Assembly: GCA_963920575.1 (NCBI GenBank)
Contig: OY986973.1
Coordinates: 8,443,601-8,507,600 of the forward strand
Direction: 5' to 3'
Source: Narthecium ossifragum
Taxonomy: Eukaryota > Streptophyta > Magnoliopsida > Dioscoreales > Nartheciaceae
DNA length: 64,000 nt
The translations under genes and the position numbers were made by a program. Shown here in pieces: positions 1 through 10,748 of the stretch (the first letter of the stretch is position 1; every line of letters starts with the position of its first letter). Under the pieces are notes generated by a model. It saw only the letters and a program-made list of their open reading frames with translations, was not told the origin of the DNA and did no database searches.

Positions 1-2697
1 GACCCGATTTCACTCAGATGATTTTTGGTTTTTTCCGTACAAGTATACTTCCAAATCACTGGTATGAAACTTTTATTTCACTTATTCCGAAGGTGAAGAA
101 CCCTCATAGAGTCAAGGAGTTCAGACCAATAAGTCTGTGCAATACAGGGGATAAGTTGATTACTACAAAACTGGTGAATCGACTGAAACCCTTGCTAGGG
201 GATCTCATTAGCATTGAGCAATCAGCTTTCATCTCTGGTAGATCGATTTTTGATAATCTTGGGGCGGCCCAGGAGATTTTGCATTCTATTCACAGGGGCA
301 CCACAGCGTGACCCCTTCATGGCTGTAAAGATAGATCTTCAATCTGCCTATGACTCTGTTGGTTGGGACTTTCTTCTGCGTGTGTTGCAGGCAATGGAGT
401 TTCCGGATATGTGGATTTCTTGGGTAATGCAATGTGTTACAACTGCAAAGTTTTCTTTAATTCTGAATGGATGGATTTGTGGGTATTTTTCTTCACGGAG
501 GGGTCTCAGGCAAGGTGACCCTCTGTTGCCATATCGTTTTATTATATGTCAGGAGGTTCTAACCAGGCTACTTCGAGTACCGTTGATGGCATGTGCAGGG
601 ATATATTTTGCTCGTACGGAGTTCAGGATCACTCATTTGTTGTATGCAGATGATTGTTTATTTTTCACCAAAGCTTCTTCTTTGGAAGTTCGGAAGCTGC
701 TCACGGTCCTGAAATGGTTCAAAAACTTATCGGGGTTGGAGATGAATCCCATCAAATCCAGTGTGAAGTTTTCGAAGGCGACATCTCCTCGGAGGCGTAC
801 TGGCATTGTCCGTCTACTTGGTATGGTTGAGAAAAAAGGCCCTTGGCGTTATCTTGGTATCCCACTGAACACCTCTCGTATCCTATCTCATCATTATAAC
901 TTTATATTAGAGGCGATCCAGGAAACGATTTTGAGAGGCACAGTGCAACGTTTGTCTGGAGCCGGAAGAGTGGTGATGGCGCAGTCTATACCCCAAGCTA
1001 TTCCGGTGTTCCAGATGATGGCAAGACCAATACCAGCCTGTGTGTTGAAGAAGATTGATAAATTTGTCCGGCGTTTTCTGTGGCAGGGAAAACGGAGCGG
1101 AGCTTCCGTGATTTCATGGGAGAAGGTGTGCATGCATAAGACCATGGGCGGCCTTGGGTTGAAGGATTTATGTCTCTGGATAACAGCAATGAGGATGAGA
1201 CGCGTGGCTGATTTGTTGGAGGATAAATGGACGGCATGGACTCTAGTTGTTAGAGGCAAATACCGATGGGAGGGGAGACTGCCTACTACCCCACTGTCTA
1301 CCGGAGCTTCACCCCTTTGGCGATCAGTGGTCGGGCGGCGATGTTGCTGAAACAGGGGATAAGATGGATGCCTTCTCGAGGGAGTAGGATCAATGTCTTA
1401 GAGGACTGGTGGGTAGGTGAGATTCCTCTCAACCGTTTCCCTTGCCCGATGGAGATGCGCCCGGAGCTATCAGAGAGATGCGTGGGGGATCTGTTGGATC
1501 CGGATGGGTGCTGGAAGTTGGAGGAGCTTGAGTCTTTCTTGCCGCCGGAGTTGATAGAGAAGGTGATAGCAGTTGCGATGAGTCTGACTGTTGAAGCTGA
1601 CGAATGGCGATGGATGGGGGGACTTGAGGGAAGAATCACGACTGGGTCATGCTACCGGTTATTGGAAGCTCGGCGGCCGTTGGGTTCTGGTTTAGGAGAT
1701 TTACATCATTGGTGGTGGAGAGTTTGGCGTGCGCCGGTTGGTCCACGGGTTCGCCATTTCCTGTGGCGTTTGGCCCACTACAAGCTGCCAACGTTGGGTT
1801 TCTTATGGAATGTTGGTATGACAGGGGAGAAGGAGTGCCGTCGATGTAGAGGTGCAGAGGAGACAATATATCATATTTTTTTTGAATGCCCATTTGCAAG
1901 GTCGACGTGGGAGGAGGTGCTTCAGGAGACTCGGATGGTTGATTTGTCCCGCTGGAACCTTGATCGATGCCTTTATATGTTGGGGAGAGGGAAAAGGGAC
2001 CCAGAGCTGAAGAAGTTGAAGACTGTGATTGCCTATACCCTTTGGTGCTTATGGAAGTCAAGGTGTATGCTGCTGTATGAGGATGAACAAGATCAGGTTG
2101 TTGATATTAGTAGACGAATTCGTTGGTTGGCTCGCGGGTATCTCCTTGTGCATGGGGCGGATACACCAGCTGCTAGGTCTGGAGTTTCATTTTTGATTGG
2201 CGCACGAGTACAGGTGGATACATCTGTGGGTCCAGATGGTATCATGATAGGTACGGGTGCTATGTACGTTGATGAGGATGATAATATTGCTTGGACGGCG
2301 TCAGGGATGTTGGAGTTTGGGGAAGAGGCTGTTCTTTTTGGAGAGCTGTCGGCAATTAAAATGGCGATGGTGGAATCAGCTCAAAGAGGTTTAACTTCAC
2401 TCGTAATTGAGAGTGACTCTATGGAGGCGGTGAGATTGATACTTGGGCATTTCCCTAGAGTTGGAAGTGTTCTTTTTCACCTGTAGGAGATATGGTGGAT
2501 TGCAGGTCGATTTCGACATTTACAAGTGCAATATATTCCACGGGAGGACAATCAACGAGCAGATTTTGTAGCCAGACAGGCTCGAGAGGTGGACTTACTT
2601 GTAACTGGGAGGCCTCACATTGAGGTTGATCCAGGAGTCTTAAAAGTTGATTAGTCTGCTGTAGCTAGCCTTCGAGCTTATCTTTTCAAAAAAAGGA
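1..2697 (+). mobile_element. L1-clade LINE, 3' part (continues off the left edge)
   Basis: This is the 3' part of a plant L1-type non-LTR retrotransposon: reverse transcriptase, zinc-binding linker and RNase H, then a short 3' UTR ending in a run of A at about 2690-2697. It is closely related to the LINE at 47488-53494 (opposite strand); the two align through ORF2 and share the 3' UTR words CTTCGAGCTTATCTTTTCA and the A tail. The start lies outside the window, so total length and target duplication cannot be read. Beyond the A tail an unrelated LTR scrap begins. Confidence 0.93.
3..2653 (+). pseudogene. LINE ORF2 remnant (reverse transcriptase, zf-RVT, RNase H)
   Basis: Reverse transcriptase of the L1 clade, which would copy LINE RNA at nicked target DNA. 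The reading frame is broken. It starts in the frame of position 3 and shifts near 297-305 (an extra G in a G run compared with the copy at 47488-53494). The YADD catalytic box lies near 643-655. It shifts back near 1328 (one G missing in GTGGTCGGG versus GTGGGTCGGG). It then runs through a zinc-binding zf-RVT domain (Cys-rich around 1835-1870) and an RNase H-like tail. An in-frame TAG at 2484-2486 replaces a CAG found in the other copy; after it the frame stays open to 2653. The two 1-nt shifts compensate each other. Not functional. Confidence 0.92.
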
Positions 2698-4155
2698 GGT
2701 TATCTATTTTTAGCTGAATAATCATGTTCAAACTCAATTTTTGGGTTCTGCGTGCATGGTCTCATAAAACTTTCAAGATAAATTTTGTAGATCTTCGAAT
2801 CTACTTTTGAATAGTTCTGGTTTCATAATTTTCTAATTTTCTTACAATTTATGGAGAATTGTTTTGTATTCCATGATGAAAAAGAGATCAAGGAAAGATC
2901 GACATGAAGATCGATATGTTATGCACAGTTAGTTAAAACTGTTCCCGATTTTCAATGTTTTGATTTCTTTTCAACCCGAACTTCTTACATGTCTTCCCCG
3001 ATGATGAATAAGGACTAGTATGATGTTTAAATCGGGATTTTGGTGATTTTATTCTCAAATTATGCGATGATTCGTATTATGGATTGGTTTACCCAAATTT
3101 ACCGATTTCAAGCAATTTTATGTCAAGTATGATGTATATAGTTTGTGATTGCTTAATAGCTTTCCTAACAACTTGTAAATAATTGTTTATCGCTTTATGG
3201 TTAACCAGGGGAGTGAAGACTCCTAGGAATGCGTAGATAAATGGGCCAACGGTGTGCCCTACTGCTTTGATTAATAGCCCTGCCGTTAGCCGGCGTGCAC
3301 CGGGGGAATAACCCGTTGTATTGTTAATCAAATTAGTTGATTGTTGGTTAGCCGGGGTTGTATCGCCATTGCAGAAATTACTATTGGTAGTTGCGGATGC
3401 CGTTATAATGCTGGAATTGGATCCGAGTTGTTTGCTAACGACCTGCGTCGCCGTTGTGATAGTTAAATACTTTGACTTAAGACTTATCAGCTTTATAACA
3501 TGTTCACCCCCTCCTGGGCTAGTTGTGTGTTGTGCCTAGCCCTGTTTATTGTATGACATACTGTTGCATGTCTGAGCTTAATTATTTGTGCGTCAACATT
3601 GCATGCATTGATTGCATTAGAAGCATGACGATAGGGTGTGGGAGAATCGCGTTTCACCGATTCGAGGGCTCGGGCAGCTCGGATTTAGCTTTTGGACCGT
3701 GGCTGGGTACCAAGGTGTAGGGCATGATTGTATTATATTGAAATCTATGTATTATCAAGATTACTGTCTAGTTGGCAACAATTACTCTGTTTGAGATGTA
3801 GAGATTATCCTAGGTTTCAGGCTTAGTCTCAGTTTCATTTTTAGGGGAAGTTACGAACCACCCTATGCCCTGTTGTTTTAGTGCTGAAGAACTTGGTTGT
3901 TCATAGGAACGACTGTTGACAGTGGAGGTCATCAAAGTGTGTGCCCTGGGGTAGGCGGTGTTCGTAACCGTGTGTTTTCCCCAAGAGATGATATGGAACT
4001 TGGGACTTTATTGTTCCCTTTCCTTTCAGTGTGACGTAGAGTAAAACCCTACTGAGCTTTATTGCTCACTCCTACTCGGGCTGTGTTTTACAAGTGCATG
4101 CGTCAGCTCTTCTTCCGTCGCACTAGCTGGACAGGCTCTTGATGGCGCGTCGATG
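2698..4155 (+). repeat. Old Tekay-type LTR fragment
   Basis: No gene. The segment follows the layout of the intact Tekay LTRs in this window, though diverged: a stretch with paired AGATCGA/GATCGAT words near 2885-2920, a GCCGGCGTGCACCG block near 3290, and a 'gcattagaagcatgacg...ctcgggcagctcgg' block near 3615-3690. The characteristic 'gacgtagagtaaaaccctactgagct' block follows near 4035. Both termini are missing. Short open frames here (for example 3089-3331 and 3321-3539) show no family resemblance and are taken as chance. Confidence 0.7.
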
Positions 4156-4540
4156 GATACAATAATTTATACACTTGACTTCTGATGGCAAAACCGTAAT
4201 CTAATAACTTACTATTTCAATGACATCAGAGTTGTACATATATATATCAAAATTACTCAAAGCTGGAAATTATACATTTAAACCGATCCTCGATGGATAC
4301 AATATATAAAACTGTCAAACTATACAATAAGATCTTCAGAAACCTCAAAGGCCTCCAGAAGTCGACGCACCATCAAAAGTTGATATGCTGGGAGCTACGG
4401 AAGCACTAGCTTCTACACCTGCAAACCCATCCCGGGTTAGAGTGAGCAACACAGCTCAGTAGGGTTCTACTCTACGTCACACTCAAGACAGGGGAAGTGC
4501 AACTGTACCGTCTCCTTGCCCAGCCTAAGGCGCAACTAAC
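4156..4540 (-). repeat. Inverted Tekay-type LTR fragment
   Basis: The end of a Tekay-type LTR in minus orientation, matching 21121-21500 in order (GGCAAAACCGTAATCTAAT, then the Cys-block 'cagtagggttctactctacgtcacactc'). It lies head-on against the plus-strand fragment at 2698-4155. The Athila element begins at 4541, interrupting it. The piece at 18515-20097 may be its continuation on the far side of the Athila/Tekay block. Confidence 0.65.
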
Positions 4541-4883
4541 TGATGAGTGCATGAAAGTGTACTCTGAACAGTCTTATAACCATCTCAATCGCCAAATTGT
4601 TACCCTTAATCAACCTCTTTAACACTATTTTTATACTTATATGTTACTTCACATAGTTGTTTCAATAATGCAAGAAATTGGAGCTTAAAGAAGCTGAAAA
4701 GATTACATAAGTCAACATGGAAGATTAAACTGTACCTGTTCATGAAGAATTAGATGATGTTTCATATATAATTAGAAAGTTCTTGAAGTCTAGTTTCTGG
4801 AGAATTTTACGGTTCATGATTCTGAGTTTCCTAAAGAAAGTTACAGTATTTTTAGTACCAATCGTGCAGTGCTGAATGAATAG

Positions 4884-5093
4884 TGACAGTCGACCGTCGC
4901 ATCATCCGCGAGATCAACCGTCGTGCTCACTATGCTCACGGTCAACTGTCGCATCATCCATGAAATCGACCGTGAGCCTCTGTCAAGAAAAACACTTCTC
5001 AAGGTCGATGCGAGGATCGACCGCCGCTTTTCCAAATAATGTTGCACAGTTGACGGTCGACCGTGGCGTCGACCACCAGATCGATCGCGAGAG
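4884..5093 (+). repeat. Palindromic GTCGACCG motif array in Athila 5' LTR
   Basis: Repeated short self-complementary words: GTCGACCGTCGCATCATCCG, CGGTCAACTGTCGCATCATC, GGTCGATGCGAGGATCGACC, ACGGTCGACCGTGGCGTCG. They lie within 50-250 bp upstream of the LTR TATA box. The same words recur in Tekay and Copia LTRs in this window. Confidence 0.85.
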
Positions 5094-5138
5094 TATGACG
5101 GGTTTAAACCTAACCCGAGTTTCTTAACTTTTGGACCC

Positions 5139-5146
5139 TATAAATA
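5139..5146 (+). promoter_or_regulatory. TATA box of Athila 5' LTR
   Basis: TATAAATA in the context ACCCTATAAATAGGAAAC, preserved in the 3' LTR at 13930-13937. It would place transcription start near 5170. Inferred from sequence only. Confidence 0.7.
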
Positions 5147-6196
5147 GGAAACTTATGGTTAGTCAAGGGAGTTTTTTGGACTTTTTTTAGACTTTTTCTG
5201 GACTTTCCTGGAGGAGGAAGGAGACCAATCCACCATCCATGGACGAGTAATCTTCGGGCATGGGAGATGGATGACTGAGCAAGGACGAGGGTTTCTTCTT
5301 CATCATTGGTTCATGTTTTAATCTTTAATGTTTAAACTCTATATATGTATTGGATCTTCATAGATGGTTATGTGGTTGAACATTATTATAAATCCAGTCA
5401 TTCTTCTTTTATGATATTGTGATCCCATAGTGATCACTTCATTCTCCTACCTAGTCTCGTGAAATCTTTGCTATGCATTGCCCGTAGTGACAGCTGGTAT
5501 TGTATATTTTTAGGGATATGGTAAGACAAGGTTAGGGCTTTTTTTCGTGAAATCTTTCCTATGCGTTGTCTGTAGTAACAGCCGGTATCGTGTATTCTTA
5601 GCTTATGGTAGGATGAAGTTTGGGCTATAACGAGAAGAATCAAACATAGAAAGAGACATTTATATTTTATCAGATTCATAATTCCATATCTTCCAGTCGA
5701 GGTGATTGGGATGTGAATCCCTCGACTGAGTTTCATATGAACGATTGGTGAGAGAAGAACCCAAGTCCGAGTGAAGGATTCCTGAAGCCTAGCCTCATTC
5801 AAATTCTGATTTCTTTCGTTAACTTAGCCTCATTCAAATCCTGAAGTCTAGCCTCATTCAAATTCTGATTTCTTTCGTTAACTTAGCTTTACTGTGATTG
5901 GGATGTGAATCCCTCGACTGAGTTTCATATGAACCATTGGTAAGAGCAGAACCCAAGTCCGAGTGAAGGATTCCTGAAGCCTAGCCTCATTCAAATTCTG
6001 ATTTCTTTCGTTATCTTAGCTTTACTGTTAACTATTCGATCTAATTTTTTTAACTCTTACGCTCTTGATTGTTTTCAGTATATTGTTATCTGTGTTTATG
6101 GATCCTTTCTGCTTGTTTCCATGTGGGATCGACCTCTCTTATGTTATACTGCACCGCGATCGCTGTGCGAGACATATTTGAGCGACAATCAAAAAT

Positions 6197-6214
6197 TGGC
6201 GCCGTTGCCGGGGA
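6197..6214 (+). other. Athila primer-binding site (tRNA-Asp)
   Basis: TGGCGCCGTTGCCGGGGA begins five bases after the LTR end. It is complementary to the 3' end of plant tRNA-Asp (GUC) including CCA. This fits the Athila lineage, whose members are known to use tRNA-Asp. Confidence 0.9.
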
Positions 6215-6930
6215 GACGGTTCAGAGAAGCGCTAGAATCATCAGTGGCACGATTGACAACATTAAGGCGGTAACTTCATTCCTTTATTTATTTTTTGTTT
6301 CTTTCTTTTATTTTGCTTACTTTCTTTAGTTTGCACCTTTTGGGATAGTGTGTTTGCCGATTTATGCCTCAGTATGGAGACACATTAGGCAGATTTGCTA
6401 AACGCCCTGAGGGTGATTCTGATACCTCTGATAGTGATACAAACATTGCTGATCTTTTTGACGCACAGTCACAGACTTCACAGCATTCTTTAACTATGGC
6501 TGACCATGAGAAACATCAAGCTCCTATTAGTTTGCAAGAGTATCTACATCCCACACGCACTCCTACGCCTTCATGCATCATGTTTCCACCTAATACAGCA
6601 CATGTACACTTTAAACCTGACATGATTCAGTTGCTTCCTACCTTTCATGGGTTGGAAAATGAAAATCCATAGGTGCATATTAGGGAGTTTGAAGAAGCAG
6701 TAGCGACCTTTCATGGCCAACCAGGTACAGTAGACATGATCCGACATAAGTTCTTTCCGTTCTCACTGAAAGATAGAGCGAAGAGTTGGTTATATTCTTT
6801 GAGACCATGATCGGTAGGATCTTGGGCTGAAATGACATAGATGTTTTTCAATAAGTACTTTCCACATCACAAGACCAATGCACTTAAGAGACAGATCTCG
6901 ACCTTTGCACAGAAGGATAGTGAGACTCTG

Positions 6931-7225
6931 TGTGAGGTCCGCTGGGTCTACCGTGGGACAAGATGCCTGTGCCTGGAGGGCGGGGCTGAGTCGGGTAACC
7001 GGGTAAGCAATCCCACAACGCCTGGGTATGGTCCGGGGTTCGATATAAGTATATAGTAAGCCCTTAATAGACACAGCGCGTTTTAAAACCGTGCTGGCAG
7101 TGATTCGTCAAAAAACTCTATGGTTAAGCGTACTCGACCTGGAGTAGTCACACGATGGGTGACCTACTGGGAAGTTTTTTCAAATTTTTGCGGGCCGGGG
7201 CCCAGTGGAGGGCCGGGGTGTTACA
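6931..7225 (+). mobile_element. Cassandra-type solo LTR with 5S rRNA-like segment
   Basis: A 295-bp insert running TGTGAGGTCC...GGGTGTTACA, flanked on both sides by CTCTG (6926-6930 and 7226-7230), a 5-bp target duplication. No primer-binding site or second LTR follows, so it is a solo LTR. Its second half contains a stretch resembling the internal promoter region of plant 5S rRNA genes (7122-7176). Cassandra terminal-repeat retrotransposons in miniature (TRIMs) are known to carry 5S-derived sequence in their LTRs. The assignment to Cassandra rests on that, not on an alignment to a reference. Confidence 0.85.
7122..7176 (+). other. 5S rRNA-like segment (Pol III box A/C-like)
   Basis: GGTTAAGCGTACTCG, then GGAGTAGTCACACGATGG, then GTGACCTACTGGGAAGT. 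This follows the 3' half of plant 5S rRNA (GTTAAGCG...GAGAGTAGTACTAGGATGGGTGACCTCCTGGGAAGTC) with few changes. It is inside the solo LTR, not an rRNA gene: the 5' half of 5S is only weakly suggested. It may still bind TFIIIA/IIIC. Confidence 0.82.
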
Positions 7226-8201
7226 CTCTGTGTCAGGCGTGGGAGCGATTTAAAGACATGTTGAACTTGTGTCCTCACCATGGTTATGAGAGTTGGCGTC
7301 TTGTTAGTTATTTTTACGATGGATTAATTGTTAGAGAACGCCAATTAATTGAAATGATGTGCAATGATAAATTTTTGTAAAAAGATCCTAATGCGACTAT
7401 TGAGTATTTGACAGAGCTTGCTGAGAAAGCTCATACATGGACTGGGTCGAGCGCAATAGATAGTACCAGCATAGCCAGACCATTATCACAACAATAAGGT
7501 GGAGGAATACACCAGCTACGCGAGGAGGATGCACTCAAGGCCAAAGTGGAGAGCCTGACAAGAGAGCTGGAGCTACTAAAGACCAAAGATATGATGGTTG
7601 CCCAGACCTCTCCATACAGCGAACCTCTATGTCCAGCTGAGCCATGTGTGATCTGTCAGGGCGTGGATCACCATATTGACGATTGCCCCACCTATGCGGA
7701 GATGAGAGGCGTGTACAACGAACATTGCAATGCCATGGGCGCATTCAGGAGGTCGTACACTCCCAATTCAGAGACGTATAATCCAGGGTGGCGAGAGCAT
7801 CCGAACTTCAGCTAGAAGTCGAACGCTCCACAAAGCAACGAGCGTCATCAACCACCACCAAATAAGCCTTTTTCTAACCCTCCTTATAATGCATCCGATT
7901 TTCCTAGGCCTACATTTACTGATAGTTTGCATGAACTAAAATATATGATTGTGCAAGAATCCATGAAAAGAAAGGAGGATATTCAAGAGGTCAAGAGTCA
8001 GATCACGAAGCTAATCAACTCATTGAGCGTTCATGAACGAGGGAAGTTCCCAGCTCAACCCCAACAAACGCAAGCATCCAGTGCTGAGCAAACCAACGTG
8101 AAGGAGATGAACGTTGTGACTACAAGAAGTGGAAAAACGAACAATAAGTCCTTCAAGGGAGCTAGCCAAACTTTCGACTGCTGCCGAGGGAGAGGACCGA
8201 A

Positions 8202-8851
8202 TTGAGAAGAACCCTGCAAAGGCCGATCATCCAGCCGGACCCATGCCAGGTGAGTTTAAGGTACGTGTCCCTTTTCCCTCAAGCATTGAAATCTATTAAA
8301 CTAACTATGGAGCCCAACAACGAGATCTTGGAACAACTTCGACAAGTTAAGGTAAACCTCCGTCTTCTGCATGTTATTAAGAAAGTGCCTAACTATGTCA
8401 AAGTGATTAAAGATTTATGTACTATGAAGAGACGGCATCATGTAAAGAAAACAAAATTTTTAACAGAGCAGGTTAGTGTACTGCTTCAGCATAGGATTCC
8501 TCCGAAATATAAGAATCATGGCTGTCTGACTATGTCTTGTTTCATTGGAGAGCATGAAGTAGGACAAGCTTTATTAGATCTTGGTGCAAGTGTCAATTTA
8601 ATGCCATATTCTGTTTACTTGCAACTAAATTTAGGACAGATTAAGTCGACATATGTAGTCTTGCAACTAGCAGATAGATCCACGAAAACTCCATGGGGAG
8701 TAGTGGAGGATGTGCTTGTGCAAATAGACAAATTTTATTATCCTGTTGATTTCTTAGTCTTGGATAGCATGCTGTAGTAACTGCTGACTCTAGAATTCCA
8801 ATTATCTTAGGTAGACCATTTCTTGCTACTGCTAACACTATAATTAATTGC
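8202..8851 (+). pseudogene. Athila protease region
   Basis: Aspartic protease of the retrotransposon polyprotein. The frame 8202-8777 contains the flexible linker, then the active-site block LLDLGASVNLMP near 8572-8610, in which Asp-Leu-Gly replaces the usual Asp-Ser/Thr-Gly as is common in Athila proteases. A frameshift near 8775 moves the C-terminal ILGRPFLATA motif (about 8800-8830) into another frame. Two stops follow each other at the end of the first frame. Not functional. Confidence 0.85.
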
Positions 8852-10679
8852 ATGAATGGTCTAATGAAACTAACTTTTGGAAATATGACTTTAGAAATTA
8901 ATGTTTTTAATATTGCTAAGCAGCCTGCTGAGGATGATGAATGCCAACAAACTTACCGGAATGACTCGCTCACTGAAGAGGAGTTTGATGTAGATGAAAT
9001 TGAATCCCTTGAGTTTCATTTAGTTAAAAATACTGATGTTGATGGTATTTGCACTAACTTAGAACATTGTCCTTTTGCAGGTCCATGGCATCCAAGGTTT
9101 GAAGAACTGCCAGAAAGAGGACAGCCACCAACGGCATCAGTAGTAGAGCCGCCCAAGCTGGACCTAAATCCGCTACCTCAAGGTTTAAAACACGCCTACC
9201 TTGGTCCAGGTGATACGTACCCAGTTATTATTTCTTCAGCATTAACTTCAGAGCAAGGTGAGCAATTACTTAAAGTTTTAAATGAGCATAAATCAGCTAT
9301 TGATTGGAGTATAGCAAATCTGAAAGGTATTAGTCACTTGATTTGTTCCCATAAGATTAATCTGGAACATGGGGCTTTACCTCGTAGGGATCCTCAGCAT
9401 AGGTTGAACCCTACAATGAATGAGGTAATAAAAACTAAAGTACTAAAATTGTTAGATGCATGAATCATCTACCTCATTGTTGATAGCAATTGGGTGATCC
9501 CTACTTAGGTCATGCCTAAAAAATCTAGTATCACAGTTGTTGAGAATGAAAGTGACGACTTTGTCCCCACTAAATTGGTGACAGGATGGCGCATGTGTAT
9601 AGACTATAGGAAACTGAATGCAGCCACCCGTAAGGATCACTTTCCATTACCTTTTTCTTGACCAAATTTTAGAGAGGGTAGCTGGACATCCTTTTTATTG
9701 CTTTCTTGATGGTTATTTTGGATATTATCAGATTGAAATTGCATTAGAAGATCAGAAAAAAATGAATTTTACATGCCCTTTTGGTACTTATGCTTTTCGT
9801 AGGATGCCATTTGGATTGTGTAATGACCCAACTACATTCCAGTGTTGTATGATGAGTATGTTTGCTAATATGATAGAGAAATGCATGGAAGTATATATGG
9901 ATGATTTGACTGTGTTTGGTAATACTTTTAATGCATGCTTGCAAAACTTAAAACGGGTCTTGGTCAGGTGTGAAGAGAAGCACCTTGTGCTTAATTGGAA
10001 ATTGTGCCACTTCATGGTGCCCTCAGGCATTGTGTTGGGCCACATAGTCTCTTCTAGAGGCATTGAGGTAGATCGATCAAAAATCGATCTCATCTCAGAG
10101 CTTCATGTGCCAAAGACTGTTAAAGATGTTCGATCCTTTCTAGGGCATGCTGGGTTTTATAGGAGATTCATTCAAAATTTTTCTGCTATTTCTCGACCCT
10201 TGTGTCATTTGTTGATTAAGGGCACCCCTTTTGAGTGGACTGTTGATTGTCAGAAGGCTTTTCAAGTTTTGATTGATAAACTGACTTCGGCACCTATTGT
10301 ACAACCAAATGATTGAAACCTTCCTTTTGAGCTGATGTGTGATGCAAGTGATTATGCTATAGGAGCAGTATTAGGGCAGAGAAGAGATGGGAAACCACAT
10401 GTTATTCATTATGCTAGCAGAACCTTGGATAGTGCACAGATGAACTACTCTACTACTGAAAAAGAACTGTTAGCGATAGTCTTTGCATCAGACAAGTTTT
10501 GTGCTTATTTGATTGGTTCCCCTATCACTATTTTCACTGATCATGCCGTGCTCAAGTACCTTCTCACCAAGAAGGATGCTAAAACGCGTCTAATTCGTTG
10601 GATATTGATCTTGCAGGAATTCGATATCTCCATCAAAGACCTGAAGGGTGTGGAGAACATAGTTGCTGATCACCTGTGA
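8852..10679 (+). pseudogene. Athila reverse transcriptase and RNase H
   Basis: Frame 8852-9463 holds the protease-RT linker and the start of RT. After a stop at 9461, a further stop and a frameshift near 9640, the frame 9618-10316 carries the RT core: FLDGYFGYYQI, RMPFGLCNDPTTFQ and the catalytic YMDD box near 9892-9904. TGA at 10314-10316 stands where relatives have Trp. The same frame resumes at 10317 with RNase H ([34 protein letters not shown]) to a TGA at 10677-10679. Catalytic residues are mostly retained but the reading frame is broken many times. Confidence 0.9.
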
Positions 10680-10748
10680 AGATTGATGGTGGAGGTAGCT
10701 GTCGATGAGCCACCTATCATGGATGATTTCCTTGACGAGCATCTCTTT

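Larger units (their letters stand above)
4541..6191 (+). repeat. Athila 5' LTR
   Basis: A 1651-bp LTR starting TGATGAGTGCATG and ending GAGCGACAATCA (TG...CA), directly before the primer-binding site. It contains a palindromic motif array (4884-5093) and a TATA box (5139-5146). Downstream it has direct repeats of 'gaagcctagcctcattcaaattctgatttc' type near 5790-6015. The 3' LTR partner starts at 13308; the solo LTR at 55596-57457 is a relative. Confidence 0.9.
6364..8205 (+). pseudogene. Athila gag
   Basis: Capsid-type protein starting MPQYGDTLGRFAKRP. The whole stretch to about 8190 stays in one reading frame, broken only by in-frame stops (at 6670, near 6808 and 6838, at 7378, near 7494 and 7813). 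A retrotransposon capsid region (FPFSLKDRAKSWLYSL and following) is cut by a 295-bp solo LTR. Because LTR plus target duplication totals 300 bp, the frame is kept. A CCHC zinc knuckle (CVICQGVDHHIDDC) lies near 7651-7692 and a YNPGWREHPNFS motif near 7780-7812. A frameshift near 8190 leads into the protease frame. Not functional. Confidence 0.88.

Noticed and set aside
7122..7176. A genuine 5S rRNA gene
   Set aside because: Only the 3' half resembles 5S, it is bounded by LTR ends and a target duplication, and sits within gag; better explained as a Cassandra-type LTR.
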